Part shown: positions 6,673 to 15,654 of the stretch, one piece after another | Layout of the letters: every line of letters starts with the position of its first letter | How positions within the stretch are numbered: position 1 is the first letter of the stretch | Source: Bacteroidales bacterium | Lineage (GTDB): Bacteria > Bacteroidota > Bacteroidia > Bacteroidales > ML635J-15 | DNA length: 42,141 bases | Direction: 5' to 3' | Assembly: GCA_017994175.1 (NCBI GenBank) | Contig: JAGOLH010000023.1 | Coordinates: 1 to 42,141 of the forward strand | The notes under the pieces: model-generated | Database searches by the model: none | Told to the model about the DNA's origin: nothing | The model's input: the letters and a program-made list of their open reading frames with translations, nothing else | Translations under genes and position numbers: made by a program

Positions 6673-8535
6673 CTAATACTTGAAGTACCCGTCTTTTCGT
6701 ACCAGCAAATTATTCTCGAAGCTGTCACGGGTATTGGTAACTTTGGGCAGGTATAGCGACTTAACCATTCTTTCAGCTATGCGGCCGGTTTCTAAAGGTT
6801 CATTTTGTTCAATTTGCATCATTCCTGCAGCTTTTTGTTCTCTGTTCAGTAAATTTCCCATTCCACCATCAATAATCCCCGGCATATAGTAAATACATCT
6901 GGCGCCTGTATTTTGAATTTTTGTGGATATGCCTGCCGCATAAGCATGCAATGCATTTTTCGATGCAACATAAGCAGATGAGCCGGCAAAACGTGCATCT
7001 TCAGCTACCGAGCCAGTGAATAAAACGGTTTCGCTTACAAGATGCATAAGCTTATCGGTAATATGTTGGATAGCGGTTTTATTCACCATGTAGGCACGCT
7101 GCATTTCGGAATGTGGTATTTTAGTAGCACGGTCAACCATTCCCGATATTGCCGCCGTATGTACCATATACTCGATGGAAGCATATTCTCTCTTAATTTC
7201 ATCGATCATTTTGTCCATTGAATCCGGTTTGCCGAAATCGCATTGAATGCAATGAAGTTTTATTTTGTATTTACCGAGCACATCCTTCAAAAGCTTAATC
7301 TTTTCGGTATTACTATTAAATACAACTATCAGGTTTGCTCCATGCTTTGCAAGATGAGCAGCTATGGCTGAGCCAAGAGCACCTGTGGCACCGGTTATAA
7401 GTGCCGTTTTGCCTTTAAGGTGAAGTGCTTCGGAGTTGAATCCCCTGAAATCGGGAACAATGTAACTGAATCCTCCGAATTCCCCGCCCAGGCCCGCCAC
7501 GGAAGCAATAAGCCTGTTGCCTGGCAAGAGTCTTCCCGATTCATGAAGCATTGCAATGACTGCCGGTACCGATGCGCCCGAAAGGTTCCCCATTGTTTGC
7601 TGCACATCCTGAAACATCATATCAGGCAAAAGACCCATATTGCGTGCCACTTCATGCACAATAGCGTTCCCTGTTTGGTGTGGTACAAAATGACTGACTT
7701 CCGATTTGCTCCACCCCGATGTTGTAAGTAACTCATTGAAAACTGAAGTAATATTCGGTACGGCCCTGCGTTTTACCATGCGGGCATTCATATATAGCTC
7801 CCTTTGCTTATTTGCTCCCAAAAAATCGAGCATCTGCACATCTTCATAATTAACGATGTTCATTACTCCTTCGGGTTGGCGGGTTGTAATGCGACTAACA
7901 ACCACGGCTGCCGCACTGTCGCCGAAAGTTACAAAGGGCACAAAATCGGTTTCGTTCACAAGTAGTTCCGACATTACTTCGGCATGTGCAACAACAATAT
8001 GCTTCGCTTCAGGGTGATTACGCAGAAACATTACAGCACGCTCCAGATTATAGTTGAATCCAACACAGGCCGAAGTTAGTGTCATTGTCTGAGATTTATT
8101 CTCAAACCCGGTAAAATATCCTTTTAATGTTTCAGCAAGACCCGGTGCCTGTTGATGCGGTGTTGCGGTAGAAACCATCCATGCATCTACTTTTTCAGCT
8201 TGAATGCCAGAACATGCAATTGCATTTTCAACAGCCTGAATACATAAGTCAAGGCTATTCTCTGCAATACTATAACGTGCAGAAGAGGGTGGAAAAGGCA
8301 CTACATAGTAACGGGTTGTAAAACCCATTACTTGCTCGGCAAAGTAGCGGAATGGCGATACTTCGGGGTGATTGGCAGCAAAACTCTTATAGTCGCCTGA
8401 TTCCTCAATTCGGGCTTTGTCAAATCCTTTCAGAAACCCTCTTTCGATAGCGTTTTCAATTTCTGAATTTTCTATGCGATGTTTTCCCAGCGAATAGCCC
8501 AATCCGCTGAATATAATGCTATCAAATGTTGTCAT
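6673..8535 (-). CDS. KASIII-like ketosynthase fused to an intact SDR ketoreductase (fusion A)
   Basis: This is a 620-residue bifunctional protein. Residues about 1-365 form a KASIII-type condensing domain with Cys157 (TSACVGF), His286 (VPHQTGN) and Asn317 (MGNLSGA). Residues about 372-620 form a classical SDR with TGATGALG at 381-388, Ser509 and YVASK (Tyr522, Lys526) at normal spacing. The expected chemistry is Claisen condensation followed by NAD(P)H-dependent reduction of the 3-keto group. I use ATG 8535 rather than the upstream ATG 8622: the domain aligns with fusion B from this methionine, and it overlaps the crotonase stop by 14 nt, a normal coupling arrangement. No carrier protein is encoded nearby, so CoA-linked substrates are plausible (inference). 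Confidence 0.88.
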   Translation of the reverse strand: MTTFDSIIFSGLGYSLGKHRIENSEIENAIERGFLKGFDKARIEESGDYKSFAANHPEVSPFRYFAEQVMGFTTRYYVVPFPPSSARYSIAENSLDLCIQAVENAIACSGIQAEKVDAWMVSTATPHQQAPGLAETLKGYFTGFENKSQTMTLTSACVGFNYNLERAVMFLRNHPEAKHIVVAHAEVMSELLVNETDFVPFVTFGDSAAAVVVSRITTRQPEGVMNIVNYEDVQMLDFLGANKQRELYMNARMVKRRAVPNITSVFNELLTTSGWSKSEVSHFVPHQTGNAIVHEVARNMGLLPDMMFQDVQQTMGNLSGASVPAVIAMLHESGRLLPGNRLIASVAGLGGEFGGFSYIVPDFRGFNSEALHLKGKTALITGATGALGSAIAAHLAKHGANLIVVFNSNTEKIKLLKDVLGKYKIKLHCIQCDFGKPDSMDKMIDEIKREYASIEYMVHTAAISGMVDRATKIPHSEMQRAYMVNKTAIQHITDKLMHLVSETVLFTGSVAEDARFAGSSAYVASKNALHAYAAGISTKIQNTGARCIYYMPGIIDGGMGNLLNREQKAAGMMQIEQNEPLETGRIAERMVKSLYLPKVTNTRDSFENNLLVRKDGYFKY

Positions 8536-9298
8536 TACTTTTTTTCTTATTACTGAAGAAATCCTGAATTTGCTTTTTTCCGAATCGGTTAAGCAGACTG
8601 CCAAATTCTCTTGATTCAGCAATGAGGCATTCGTCGATAGGCCGGCTGAGATTCATCCATGCCAGACGCTTTGCAGTAGCAACTACTTCTGGTTGCAAAA
8701 TGTTTATGCTATTTGCAAGAGATAAACATGTGTCGTATAATTCATCGACGGAGCACACTTCCTGAACCAGTCCGAGTCGAAATGCAGTGTCTGCATTCAT
8801 TTCTCTTCCTGAAGCGAGGTAATATAGCGTATTGTTAATCCCAATAAAGCGCGACATCATGCCAATACCTCCGGCACCAGGTATCAAACCATGTTTTATC
8901 TCAGGTAATGATAGTCTGAAACCTGATGATGCAATTCTTATGTCGCAATATAAGGCCAACTCTGCACCTCCACCGGCCACCAACCCATCGAGACAGGCGA
9001 TTACCACCTGAGGCAAAATTGAAATTTTTGCAAATACTTCCTGAACAGCTATTCCGGTAATGGGAGCGTCGGATTCATCTATATCTGCAATGTCTTTCAG
9101 ATCGCCCCCTGCTGAAAATAGCCCTCCGTTACCTTTTATTATTACAGTGTTGCAGCTTTTATCAGTGGCAATACCACGAAAAGCATCATCAAGTTCATGG
9201 AGCATAGCAAAACTGATGGCATTTTTCTTTTCAGGCCTCGATAAACTCAGTATACGGGTTGCTCCGGCTTTCTCGATTTCAATGCAACGGTAAGTCAT
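8522..9298 (-). CDS. Enoyl-CoA hydratase/isomerase (crotonase) family protein
   Basis: The 258-residue crotonase has the two oxyanion-hole segments, FSAGGDL (about residues 61-67) and GLVAGGGAEL (about 105-114). Both glutamates of the hydratase mechanism appear present: one in GGGAEL and one in LPEI exactly 20 residues later, the spacing of rat mitochondrial hydratase Glu144/Glu164. The GLIPGAGG loop follows. It is therefore probably an active hydratase or dehydratase of acyl-CoA thioesters. It is the first gene of the minus-strand unit and overlaps fusion A by 14 nt. In this setting it could dehydrate the 3-hydroxyacyl product of the ketosynthase-reductase. No clear promoter box was found in the 123 nt upstream. 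Confidence 0.9.
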   Translation of the reverse strand: MTYRCIEIEKAGATRILSLSRPEKKNAISFAMLHELDDAFRGIATDKSCNTVIIKGNGGLFSAGGDLKDIADIDESDAPITGIAVQEVFAKISILPQVVIACLDGLVAGGGAELALYCDIRIASSGFRLSLPEIKHGLIPGAGGIGMMSRFIGINNTLYYLASGREMNADTAFRLGLVQEVCSVDELYDTCLSLANSINILQPEVVATAKRLAWMNLSRPIDECLIAESREFGSLLNRFGKKQIQDFFSNKKKSNDNI

Positions 9299-9421
9299 AT
9301 TTTATATTTGTGGTAAAATTAACATATTATCAGCAATTCCGAAAAGAAGTGCTCAAACAGAACGCCCAATTACTTAAAATATTTCAGCGAAACAACCGTC
9401 CTGTCATTTCAGGGAATAGTT

Positions 9422-11071
9422 TTATTTTTTTATCAGTTCAATTATTGGTTGTCCACTGGAATGAGAGGGCATTGGCATCTGCAGCATTTGAGATATAGTT
9501 GGTGCGATGTCGGTTATATTTACGTTATCAAGCACGGTATTCTTCTTCACTTTCCAGCCGTACCAAAGCAATGGAACATGAGTATCATAATTATACGCAG
9601 AACCATGGTCGGCCGAATAGCTTACGTCGTAGATCCAGCCGGGTTTCAGCGCTATCATTATGTCGCCGCTTCGCTTTGGGTGAAATGAATTTTTCATTTT
9701 CTGCAATATCCCGTCATTTGCTGCATAGTTCGACATGTTATGGGTACTTATGGCATAGGCTACAGCTTCGCTGTTGATTATAAATGAGGCAATTTTATCC
9801 TGCATTTCGTTCAGTGGAATTTTGGAATCTTCTATGAGCAGCCGGTTCAGATAGATTTGCTGATTTGCAAAATCAATGATCCAGGTACCTTCGGCATACA
9901 GAGCTTTAATATAGGACGTGAGCAAAGCTGTCATATAGTGCTGTTTAAACACCCCGGCAGGTATACGGTTATCTTGCAGGTATGAAGGCACGGTGCTTAT
10001 TCCGCTGGTTGAAGTGAGATAGATAAGTACGTTGTTTTTACCGATGGTTTCTTCGAGCACCGATAAAAGCTGTGCAATTTCTTTATCAAGTCGTAAGTAC
10101 ATATCTTCAGTTTCTACAGCATCAGGGCCGAAGTATTTACTTATAACTCCGGCTGGAGAATAGCTCACAAAAAGGAAGTCGGTTATATTATCTTTGCCCA
10201 GTTCTTCGTTGAAAAGGGCATTTACAGCAAAATCGGTTGTAAGCGTATTCCCTTCGGGAACCATGGTAAGCAGTTCGTATTTTTTTACGGATTCTCTGAT
10301 TTTAGGATATACATACGGGAAAGTTTTATAAAGGCCGTCGATGCCATACTCATAAATACTTGTATCATTGAGCGATTCCTTATATTCACTTAGAGGAAGC
10401 ATGGGAATCCAGGTACGGGTAAGATAGTTTTCAGGCTGTTTTTTACTGTTTATTTCATCGACCCATTGGGGTAAAACTTTCATATAATACGTGCCCGAAA
10501 CCCAGTTTCCGGTTTCACGGTCGAACCAGTAGGCGGCATCAGCAGCAAAGCCGCCCATTAACGCTGCGCCGGTGCTGTTCATCGAAATGGAAATTACTTT
10601 CGACTGATTCCGGTTTGCCAGTTTTATTTCATCGCTGAGCGTGGGAGCCAGCAGATTTACAGGCGAAAACGCTTCAGCATTTTTGGAGCCACCAATACAT
10701 TTTGTGTTTTTGTCTTCGGTGCTTTGCACTTTTTTACCGGTAAGCGGCACATACCAGTAATCTGAAACAATTCCATGTTCAGAAGGCTCGGCACCGGTTG
10801 CAATGGTTGCATAACCGGGCGAAACTTGTGTAATACTGTAGTTTAAATTGGCATTCTGGCAGTTGGTTCCATAAATATAGAGCTTCTTAAAGCCATTTTC
10901 TCCGAATTTGTCCCAGTAACGTGTCAGGTAATCGTAACGCATCTGTTCAACCACAATGCCAACAACTAATTTGGGTTTATCGGCGGGTATTATCGGATTG
11001 TCCTGTGCCTTAATGTTTTGATAAAACAATGATAATGCAATAATGAGAATGAAAAAAAATCTTTTGTTCAT
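9422..11071 (-). CDS. Secreted PafA-like alkaline phosphatase homologue, probable pseudoenzyme
   Basis: The 549-residue protein has a signal peptide (residues 1-22, ending KAQ). The whole protein follows the PafA-type alkaline phosphatase/phosphodiesterase superfamily: VVGIVVEQMRYDYL, SPGYATIATGAEPSEHGI, AAYWFDRETGNW, FGPDAVETEDMYLRLD, YDTHVPLLWYGW. Compared with remembered PafA motifs, the first metal Asp is Glu42, the nucleophile Thr is Val83, the Asp/His pair becomes Gly308/Lys312, the Asp-His pair becomes Thr355-Ser356, and the phosphate-contacting Lys/Arg become Asn165/Thr167. Only His489 of the zinc site remains. Fold conservation with loss of catalysis suggests a binding, regulatory or structural role in the periplasm. 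Start is ATG 11071, which restores the signal peptide, 16 nt after kdsD. Confidence 0.85.
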   Translation of the reverse strand: MNKRFFFILIIALSLFYQNIKAQDNPIIPADKPKLVVGIVVEQMRYDYLTRYWDKFGENGFKKLYIYGTNCQNANLNYSITQVSPGYATIATGAEPSEHGIVSDYWYVPLTGKKVQSTEDKNTKCIGGSKNAEAFSPVNLLAPTLSDEIKLANRNQSKVISISMNSTGAALMGGFAADAAYWFDRETGNWVSGTYYMKVLPQWVDEINSKKQPENYLTRTWIPMLPLSEYKESLNDTSIYEYGIDGLYKTFPYVYPKIRESVKKYELLTMVPEGNTLTTDFAVNALFNEELGKDNITDFLFVSYSPAGVISKYFGPDAVETEDMYLRLDKEIAQLLSVLEETIGKNNVLIYLTSTSGISTVPSYLQDNRIPAGVFKQHYMTALLTSYIKALYAEGTWIIDFANQQIYLNRLLIEDSKIPLNEMQDKIASFIINSEAVAYAISTHNMSNYAANDGILQKMKNSFHPKRSGDIMIALKPGWIYDVSYSADHGSAYNYDTHVPLLWYGWKVKKNTVLDNVNITDIAPTISQMLQMPMPSHSSGQPIIELIKK

Positions 11072-11087
11072 AAAAATATCTTCTGCG

Positions 11088-12065
11088 TTATACAACACCT
11101 TCTCTGATCAGATCGTGCAGATGCACCATCCCCAGATAATTGCTTCTGCTGGTAACAATTATCTGTGTAATACTGTTTTCTTCGAGTATTCTCAAAGCTT
11201 TTACTGCCAGCTCCGATTCGTCGATGGTTTTAGGGTTTCGCGACATGATATCCTGTGCTGTCAGCTCACTTATAACTGCCAGATTCTTTTGAAGCATTCT
11301 TCTCAAATCGCCGTCGGTAATGATTCCAACCAGATTTTCGTTGTTATCAATTACTGCAGTCGCGCCCAACAGCTTACTGGTCATTTCCATGATTATGACA
11401 TCTACCTTATCGTGTATGCTTACCTTCGGCACCTGATTTTGTTTACATAGTTCGCTAACCCGCATATATAACTTACGTCCGATTGATCCTCCGGGATGAT
11501 ATCTGGCAAAATCTTCTGTTGTAAAGCCTTTCAGCTCGAGGAGGCAAACCGCCATAGCATCGCCCATTACCAGCTGAGCGGTAGTACTGCTTGTGGGTGC
11601 AAGGTTATTTGGACAGGCTTCATGTGCAACTGTGGCTTTTATAACATAATCGGCTTCCGTTGCCAGAAATGAACTGATATCCGACACCATGCCTATGAGT
11701 GTGTTACCAAGCCGTTTAATAAGCGGAATAAGTACTTTTATTTCGGGAGTATTACCACTTTTCGAAATGCATAGCACAATGTCATGTTCCTGAACAATGC
11801 CAAGATCGCCATGGATTGCGTCAGCAGCATGCATAAATATTGCGGGTGTGCCTGTGCTGTTAAGTGTTGCAACAATTTTTTGCCCGATAATCGCACTTTT
11901 TCCAATCCCAGTAACAATTAGTCTGCCTTTTGATTTTGAAATGAGATGCACCACCTCGGCAAATCTTTCATCGCAGTATTCGGGCAGGTTCTCAAGCGAT
12001 TTAATTTCCAGGATAATGGTTTTTTTTGCGACATCGAGTACGAAATCTTTTATTTTTTTATTCAT
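11088..12065 (-). CDS. kdsD: D-arabinose 5-phosphate isomerase (KpsF/GutQ family)
   Basis: The 325-residue enzyme has an N-terminal SIS sugar-isomerase domain with VTGIGKSAIIGQK (about residues 51-63), FMHAADAIHGDLG and SKSGNTPEI, followed by two CBS domains (about residues 205-325). It converts D-ribulose 5-phosphate to D-arabinose 5-phosphate, the first step toward KDO for lipopolysaccharide. The length is typical, and the SIS-CBS-CBS order separates it from simple SIS proteins. It is divergent from recQ and probably co-transcribed with the pseudophosphatase gene 16 nt downstream. A candidate TAnnTTTG box lies just upstream of its start. Paralogous GutQ-like isomerases cannot be excluded by sequence alone. 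Confidence 0.93.
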   Translation of the reverse strand: MNKKIKDFVLDVAKKTIILEIKSLENLPEYCDERFAEVVHLISKSKGRLIVTGIGKSAIIGQKIVATLNSTGTPAIFMHAADAIHGDLGIVQEHDIVLCISKSGNTPEIKVLIPLIKRLGNTLIGMVSDISSFLATEADYVIKATVAHEACPNNLAPTSSTTAQLVMGDAMAVCLLELKGFTTEDFARYHPGGSIGRKLYMRVSELCKQNQVPKVSIHDKVDVIIMEMTSKLLGATAVIDNNENLVGIITDGDLRRMLQKNLAVISELTAQDIMSRNPKTIDESELAVKALRILEENSITQIIVTSRSNYLGMVHLHDLIREGVV

Positions 12066-12082
12066 TTTCGTAAGGCTTGCTG

Positions 12083-12090
12083 CAAAAATA
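12083..12090 (-). promoter_or_regulatory. Candidate Bacteroidota -7 box for kdsD
   Basis: On the minus strand this reads TATTTTTG, matching the Bacteroidota -7 consensus TAnnTTTG, 17 nt before the kdsD ATG. No convincing -33 element is found at the normal distance, so this is a weak prediction. Confidence 0.35.
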
Positions 12091-12214
12091 ACATTATCGA
12101 CAAACGATTATTGCTTCAATAGTATGATTTAATCAACAATCTGGTATTTATAATTATTAAAAAAATAATTCTAAAAAAAAGCATGAAAATTTTATCAATG
12201 GAACAGATTTATAT

Positions 12215-12222
12215 TAACTTTG
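12215..12222 (+). promoter_or_regulatory. Candidate Bacteroidota -7 box for recQ
   Basis: TAACTTTG matches TAnnTTTG and lies 24 nt before the recQ ATG in the AT-rich recQ/kdsD divergent region. The -33 region is T-rich but lacks a clean TTTG. Confidence 0.45.
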
Positions 12223-12246
12223 AATTAGAACATCATCTGAGAAATA

Positions 12247-14430
12247 ATGCAATTCGAAGAAAAGCAAATTTTTAGTCTGCTGAAAAAGTATTTTGGTTTC
12301 GATACTTTTAAAGGGCCGCAAAGAGAAATCATTATCAGCCTTTTGGAAGGGTCCGACTCTTTTGTGCTGATGCCAACCGGGGGTGGTAAATCGTTGTGCT
12401 ATCAGTTACCGGCTCTCATGTATCCGGGGACGGCCATTATAATATCTCCGCTTATTGCACTGATGAAAAATCAGGTGGATTCGATGCGTGGATTCAGCAC
12501 CGAAGATGGTGTGGCTCATTTTATGAATTCATCACTCAGTAAAGCCGAAATACTTAAGGTAAAGGAAGATCTGGTTGCCGGAAAAACAAAACTCCTGTAT
12601 GTTGCTCCCGAATCGCTGACGAAACGCGAAAATGTCGATTTTTTGAAAAGTGTTCAAATATCTTTTTATGCCATCGACGAAGCGCATTGCATTTCGGAAT
12701 GGGGACACGACTTCCGACCAGAGTACCGGCGTATACGACCCATTATTGATGAGATTGGTAAAGCTCCCTTGATTGCCCTAACCGCTACCGCTACCCCGAA
12801 GGTTCAGCACGATATTCAAAAAAACCTTGATATGCTCGATGCCAAGGTATTTAAATCGTCGTTCCGCCGTCATAATCTCTACTACGAAGTTCGCCCGAAA
12901 GAGCATACGACCAAGGAAATCATCAAATATATTAAGAACAACCAGGGAAAATCAGGTATCATTTATTGCCTGAGTCGTAAAAAAGTGGAAGAGCTAGCCG
13001 AGAACCTGGTGGTAAACGATATTAAGGCTTTGCCGTATCATGCCGGTATGGATGCTGCTACCCGTTCGCGGAATCAGGATATGTTTTTAAATGAAGAAGC
13101 CGACATAATTGTTGCTACTATTGCATTTGGAATGGGAATCGACAAACCCGATGTGCGTTTTGTTATTCATTACAACATTCCTAAGAGCCTTGAAGGATAT
13201 TATCAGGAAACCGGACGTGCCGGGCGCGATGGAGGCGAAGGAAACTGTATCGCTTTTTACAGTTACGACGATATCCAGAAGCTTGAAAAATTCATGCAGA
13301 ACAAACCCGTAAGCGAACAGGAAATCGGTAAGCAACTGCTGCTCGAAACGGTATCCTACGCAGAGTCGTCGGTATGCAGGGTAAGGCAATTGCTGAATTA
13401 TTTCGGCGAAGTGATGGAAGAAGATTGCGGCAACTGCGATAACTGCCGTAACCCAAAACCAAAATTCGAAGCTACCGAGCAATTACAGGTACTGCTGGAG
13501 GCAATCGATCTAATGAAAGAACGCTGTAAGGGGGAACACGTGGCAAACGTACTTGTTGGAAAATCGACTGCTGAGATCAATACTTTTAAACACGATAAAC
13601 TACCTATTTTCGGTACCGGTTCCGACGAATCTGTCAAGTTCTGGAAAGCTCTGATACGTCAGGCTCTGATTGCACAGCTTATCGAAAAGGATATTGTGAA
13701 CTACGGCCTGCTGAAAATTACAAAAGTCGGCAGGGAATTCCTCAAGAAACCCCACCGGTTCATGATGACCCGCGATCACGATTATGAAGAGCAGGACGAT
13801 AACAGCGAAAATGTTACCGGTGGCACGGCTGCTGCCGATATGGTGCTGTTCTCAATGTTGAAAGATTTAAGAAAGACACTCGCAAAACAATACAATTTGC
13901 CTCCATTTGTGATTTTTGGAGACCCTTCGCTGCAGGATATGGCAATTCAATACCCTATTACCATCGAGGAGCTTACCAAGATTTCGGGAGTGGGAGTGGG
14001 TAAAGCCCAGAAATACGGAAAACCATTCGTGGAGCTTATTCATGCCCATGTGGTTGAGAACGAAATTGAACGCCCGCAGGACATGGTGGTGAAATCGGTG
14101 GTAAATAAGTCGGGAAATAAGGTTTACATCATTAAGAACATCGACTTAAAAGTTCCCCTCGACGATATTGCCGAAGCCAAAGGCCTCGAAATGATTGAAC
14201 TCATTCAGGAGATTGAGGCAATTGTGAATGCGGGAACGCGTCTTAATATCGACTACTACCTGAACAACATTATGGATGAGGACCATATTATGGATATTTA
14301 CGATTATTTCAAAGATGTTGCCGACACCGAATCGATCGAAGATGCTTTAAAAGAACTGGGTGAAAATGAGTTTTCGGAAGAAGAAGTGCGTCTGGTAAGA
14401 ATTAAGTTTATAGCCGAAATGGGTAATTAA
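12247..14430 (+). CDS. recQ: ATP-dependent DNA helicase RecQ
   Basis: The 727-residue superfamily 2 helicase carries Walker A MPTGGGKS (residues 42-49), DEAH (about 143-146), FGMGIDKPDVR and the QETGRAGRDG motif VI. An RQC zinc-binding cysteine set follows (CRVRQ...CGNCDNC, about residues 377-403), then an HRDC domain in the C-terminal third. It unwinds forked and recombination DNA intermediates for repair. It is longer than the E. coli protein (about 610 residues) because of a C-terminal extension after HRDC, as I recall for Bacteroidota RecQ. Transcribed alone and divergent from kdsD, it converges with the glycosyltransferase gene, overlapping by 4 nt at the stops. Confidence 0.96.
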   Translation: MQFEEKQIFSLLKKYFGFDTFKGPQREIIISLLEGSDSFVLMPTGGGKSLCYQLPALMYPGTAIIISPLIALMKNQVDSMRGFSTEDGVAHFMNSSLSKAEILKVKEDLVAGKTKLLYVAPESLTKRENVDFLKSVQISFYAIDEAHCISEWGHDFRPEYRRIRPIIDEIGKAPLIALTATATPKVQHDIQKNLDMLDAKVFKSSFRRHNLYYEVRPKEHTTKEIIKYIKNNQGKSGIIYCLSRKKVEELAENLVVNDIKALPYHAGMDAATRSRNQDMFLNEEADIIVATIAFGMGIDKPDVRFVIHYNIPKSLEGYYQETGRAGRDGGEGNCIAFYSYDDIQKLEKFMQNKPVSEQEIGKQLLLETVSYAESSVCRVRQLLNYFGEVMEEDCGNCDNCRNPKPKFEATEQLQVLLEAIDLMKERCKGEHVANVLVGKSTAEINTFKHDKLPIFGTGSDESVKFWKALIRQALIAQLIEKDIVNYGLLKITKVGREFLKKPHRFMMTRDHDYEEQDDNSENVTGGTAAADMVLFSMLKDLRKTLAKQYNLPPFVIFGDPSLQDMAIQYPITIEELTKISGVGVGKAQKYGKPFVELIHAHVVENEIERPQDMVVKSVVNKSGNKVYIIKNIDLKVPLDDIAEAKGLEMIELIQEIEAIVNAGTRLNIDYYLNNIMDEDHIMDIYDYFKDVADTESIEDALKELGENEFSEEEVRLVRIKFIAEMGN

Positions 14431-15542
14431 CGTATTTTCCTTCCTTTCCATAACGGATGCCAGAATAAACTCAGAATACCTACCATAATAATATAGATAG
14501 GGTATAAAAGTTCAACAGGTACAATATACCACAAATACTTGCTTTTATTGTAATGTTGCAGATAGCTCAATAAAAAAGCAAAATCGCATCCTGTCTTAGT
14601 CAGAAACACGGCCATAGGTACCCACCATGATAATACCCCCGAAAATGCGAGTAAAACGCTTGTTATTATAGCGATACACATGAACAGCACAATTATCCCC
14701 TGAAAAATACTGTCGAAATCGTGATACGAACCCGATTTCGATGCCCAGCGAACCCGTTGCCGCAGAAATGCCCCAAATGTCTTTGGTCCTGATGTTTTAA
14801 CTGATGCCTCCGGCGAAGCGTTGAAAACAATTGTTCCGCCTTTTCGTTTAAGATGATGCATCATAAAAATATCGTCACCCGAACTGCGTTCAGCACCTTC
14901 AATTTCTGTGAGGGCAGGGTATAGTTCTTTCTGCACAGCCATACTGGCTCCATTACAAAGGCTGGCTCTGTTCAGCGATATTGCAGCGGCCCCTGTGGCG
15001 ATGAGGCTTTGAAATTCAAGGTACAGAAGCTTTGAAAAAAAACCGCGGGTTTCGGTATATTCAATCCGCGAGCTCACAAAAGCAGCTTTTTCGGTAATCA
15101 TTGCCGATACCATGTGCTGTATCCAGTTCAGCCCCAACGTACAATCGGCATCTGTAAAGAGCAGGAAATTGGATTGTGCATTTTTTACACCTTCGCGTTG
15201 TGCTGCCTTTTTCCCTTCTTCATCATCAAGTTTGATGATTTTAAACCTTGTGTCTGAAGAAATAACACTTTTAGCAGCATTTACCGAATTATCAGTGCTA
15301 TGGTCATCGATAAGCAAAACTTCGAAATTTGTATAATGTTGCTGTTTCAGCGACTGCAGTAACAGGGGTAAGCTGGATTCTTCGTTACGGAATGGCACAA
15401 TAACGGAAACATTGGGTAACTTTTCAATTGCTGTAACAGGCTCTCGTGTAATGATTTTTCGCCATCCTGTAATAAAAATTACAATCATCGTAAAATATAA
15501 AAGCGAAAAAGATAAAAGGTGTATTATAACGATGAGTTCCAA
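14427..15542 (-). CDS. Membrane-bound family 2 glycosyltransferase
   Basis: The 371-residue protein has an N-terminal membrane segment (about residues 5-27), then a GT-A domain. It starts VSVIVPFRNEE, with LLIDDHSTD, the TDADCT metal motif (about residues 131-136) and QRVRW (the QxxRW acceptor-site motif) near residue 266. Two or three hydrophobic segments follow at the C terminus. This is the layout of processive or polyprenyl-linked GT2 enzymes facing the cytoplasm. The sugar and acceptor are unknown. It stands alone between recQ (convergent, 4 nt overlap) and DUF1015, with the DUF1015 terminator just upstream, so it likely has its own promoter, which I did not identify. Confidence 0.9.
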   Translation of the reverse strand: MELIVIIHLLSFSLLYFTMIVIFITGWRKIITREPVTAIEKLPNVSVIVPFRNEESSLPLLLQSLKQQHYTNFEVLLIDDHSTDNSVNAAKSVISSDTRFKIIKLDDEEGKKAAQREGVKNAQSNFLLFTDADCTLGLNWIQHMVSAMITEKAAFVSSRIEYTETRGFFSKLLYLEFQSLIATGAAAISLNRASLCNGASMAVQKELYPALTEIEGAERSSGDDIFMMHHLKRKGGTIVFNASPEASVKTSGPKTFGAFLRQRVRWASKSGSYHDFDSIFQGIIVLFMCIAIITSVLLAFSGVLSWWVPMAVFLTKTGCDFAFLLSYLQHYNKSKYLWYIVPVELLYPIYIIMVGILSLFWHPLWKGRKIR

Positions 15543-15603
15543 GTTTGTTTGTTTTTAGTAAAGAAAACGATTTTTTGGTCAAATGCCAAAATTGTGAAAT
15601 AAC

Positions 15604-15633
15604 AAAAAAAGCAGTCACCGTGGCAACTGCTTT
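15604..15633 (-). terminator. Rho-independent terminator after the DUF1015 gene
   Basis: An AAAGCAGT...ACTGCTTT inverted repeat (15608-15615 with 15626-15633) is followed on the minus strand by a run of seven T. It lies 22 nt past the DUF1015 stop, ending the serA-DUF1015 transcript. Confidence 0.75.
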
Positions 15634-15654
15634 ACAGTATATCGCGAAAGGATG

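Noticed and set aside
3602-9298. OleABCD-type long-chain olefin pathway
   Set aside because: No OleC-like ligase or OleB hydrolase is present, and the SDR domains are of the short classical type, not the extended OleD type.
9299-9421. Terminator or promoter in the gap before the crotonase gene
   Set aside because: Only a 4-bp inverted repeat without a T-run and no TAnnTTTG match on the minus strand were found.
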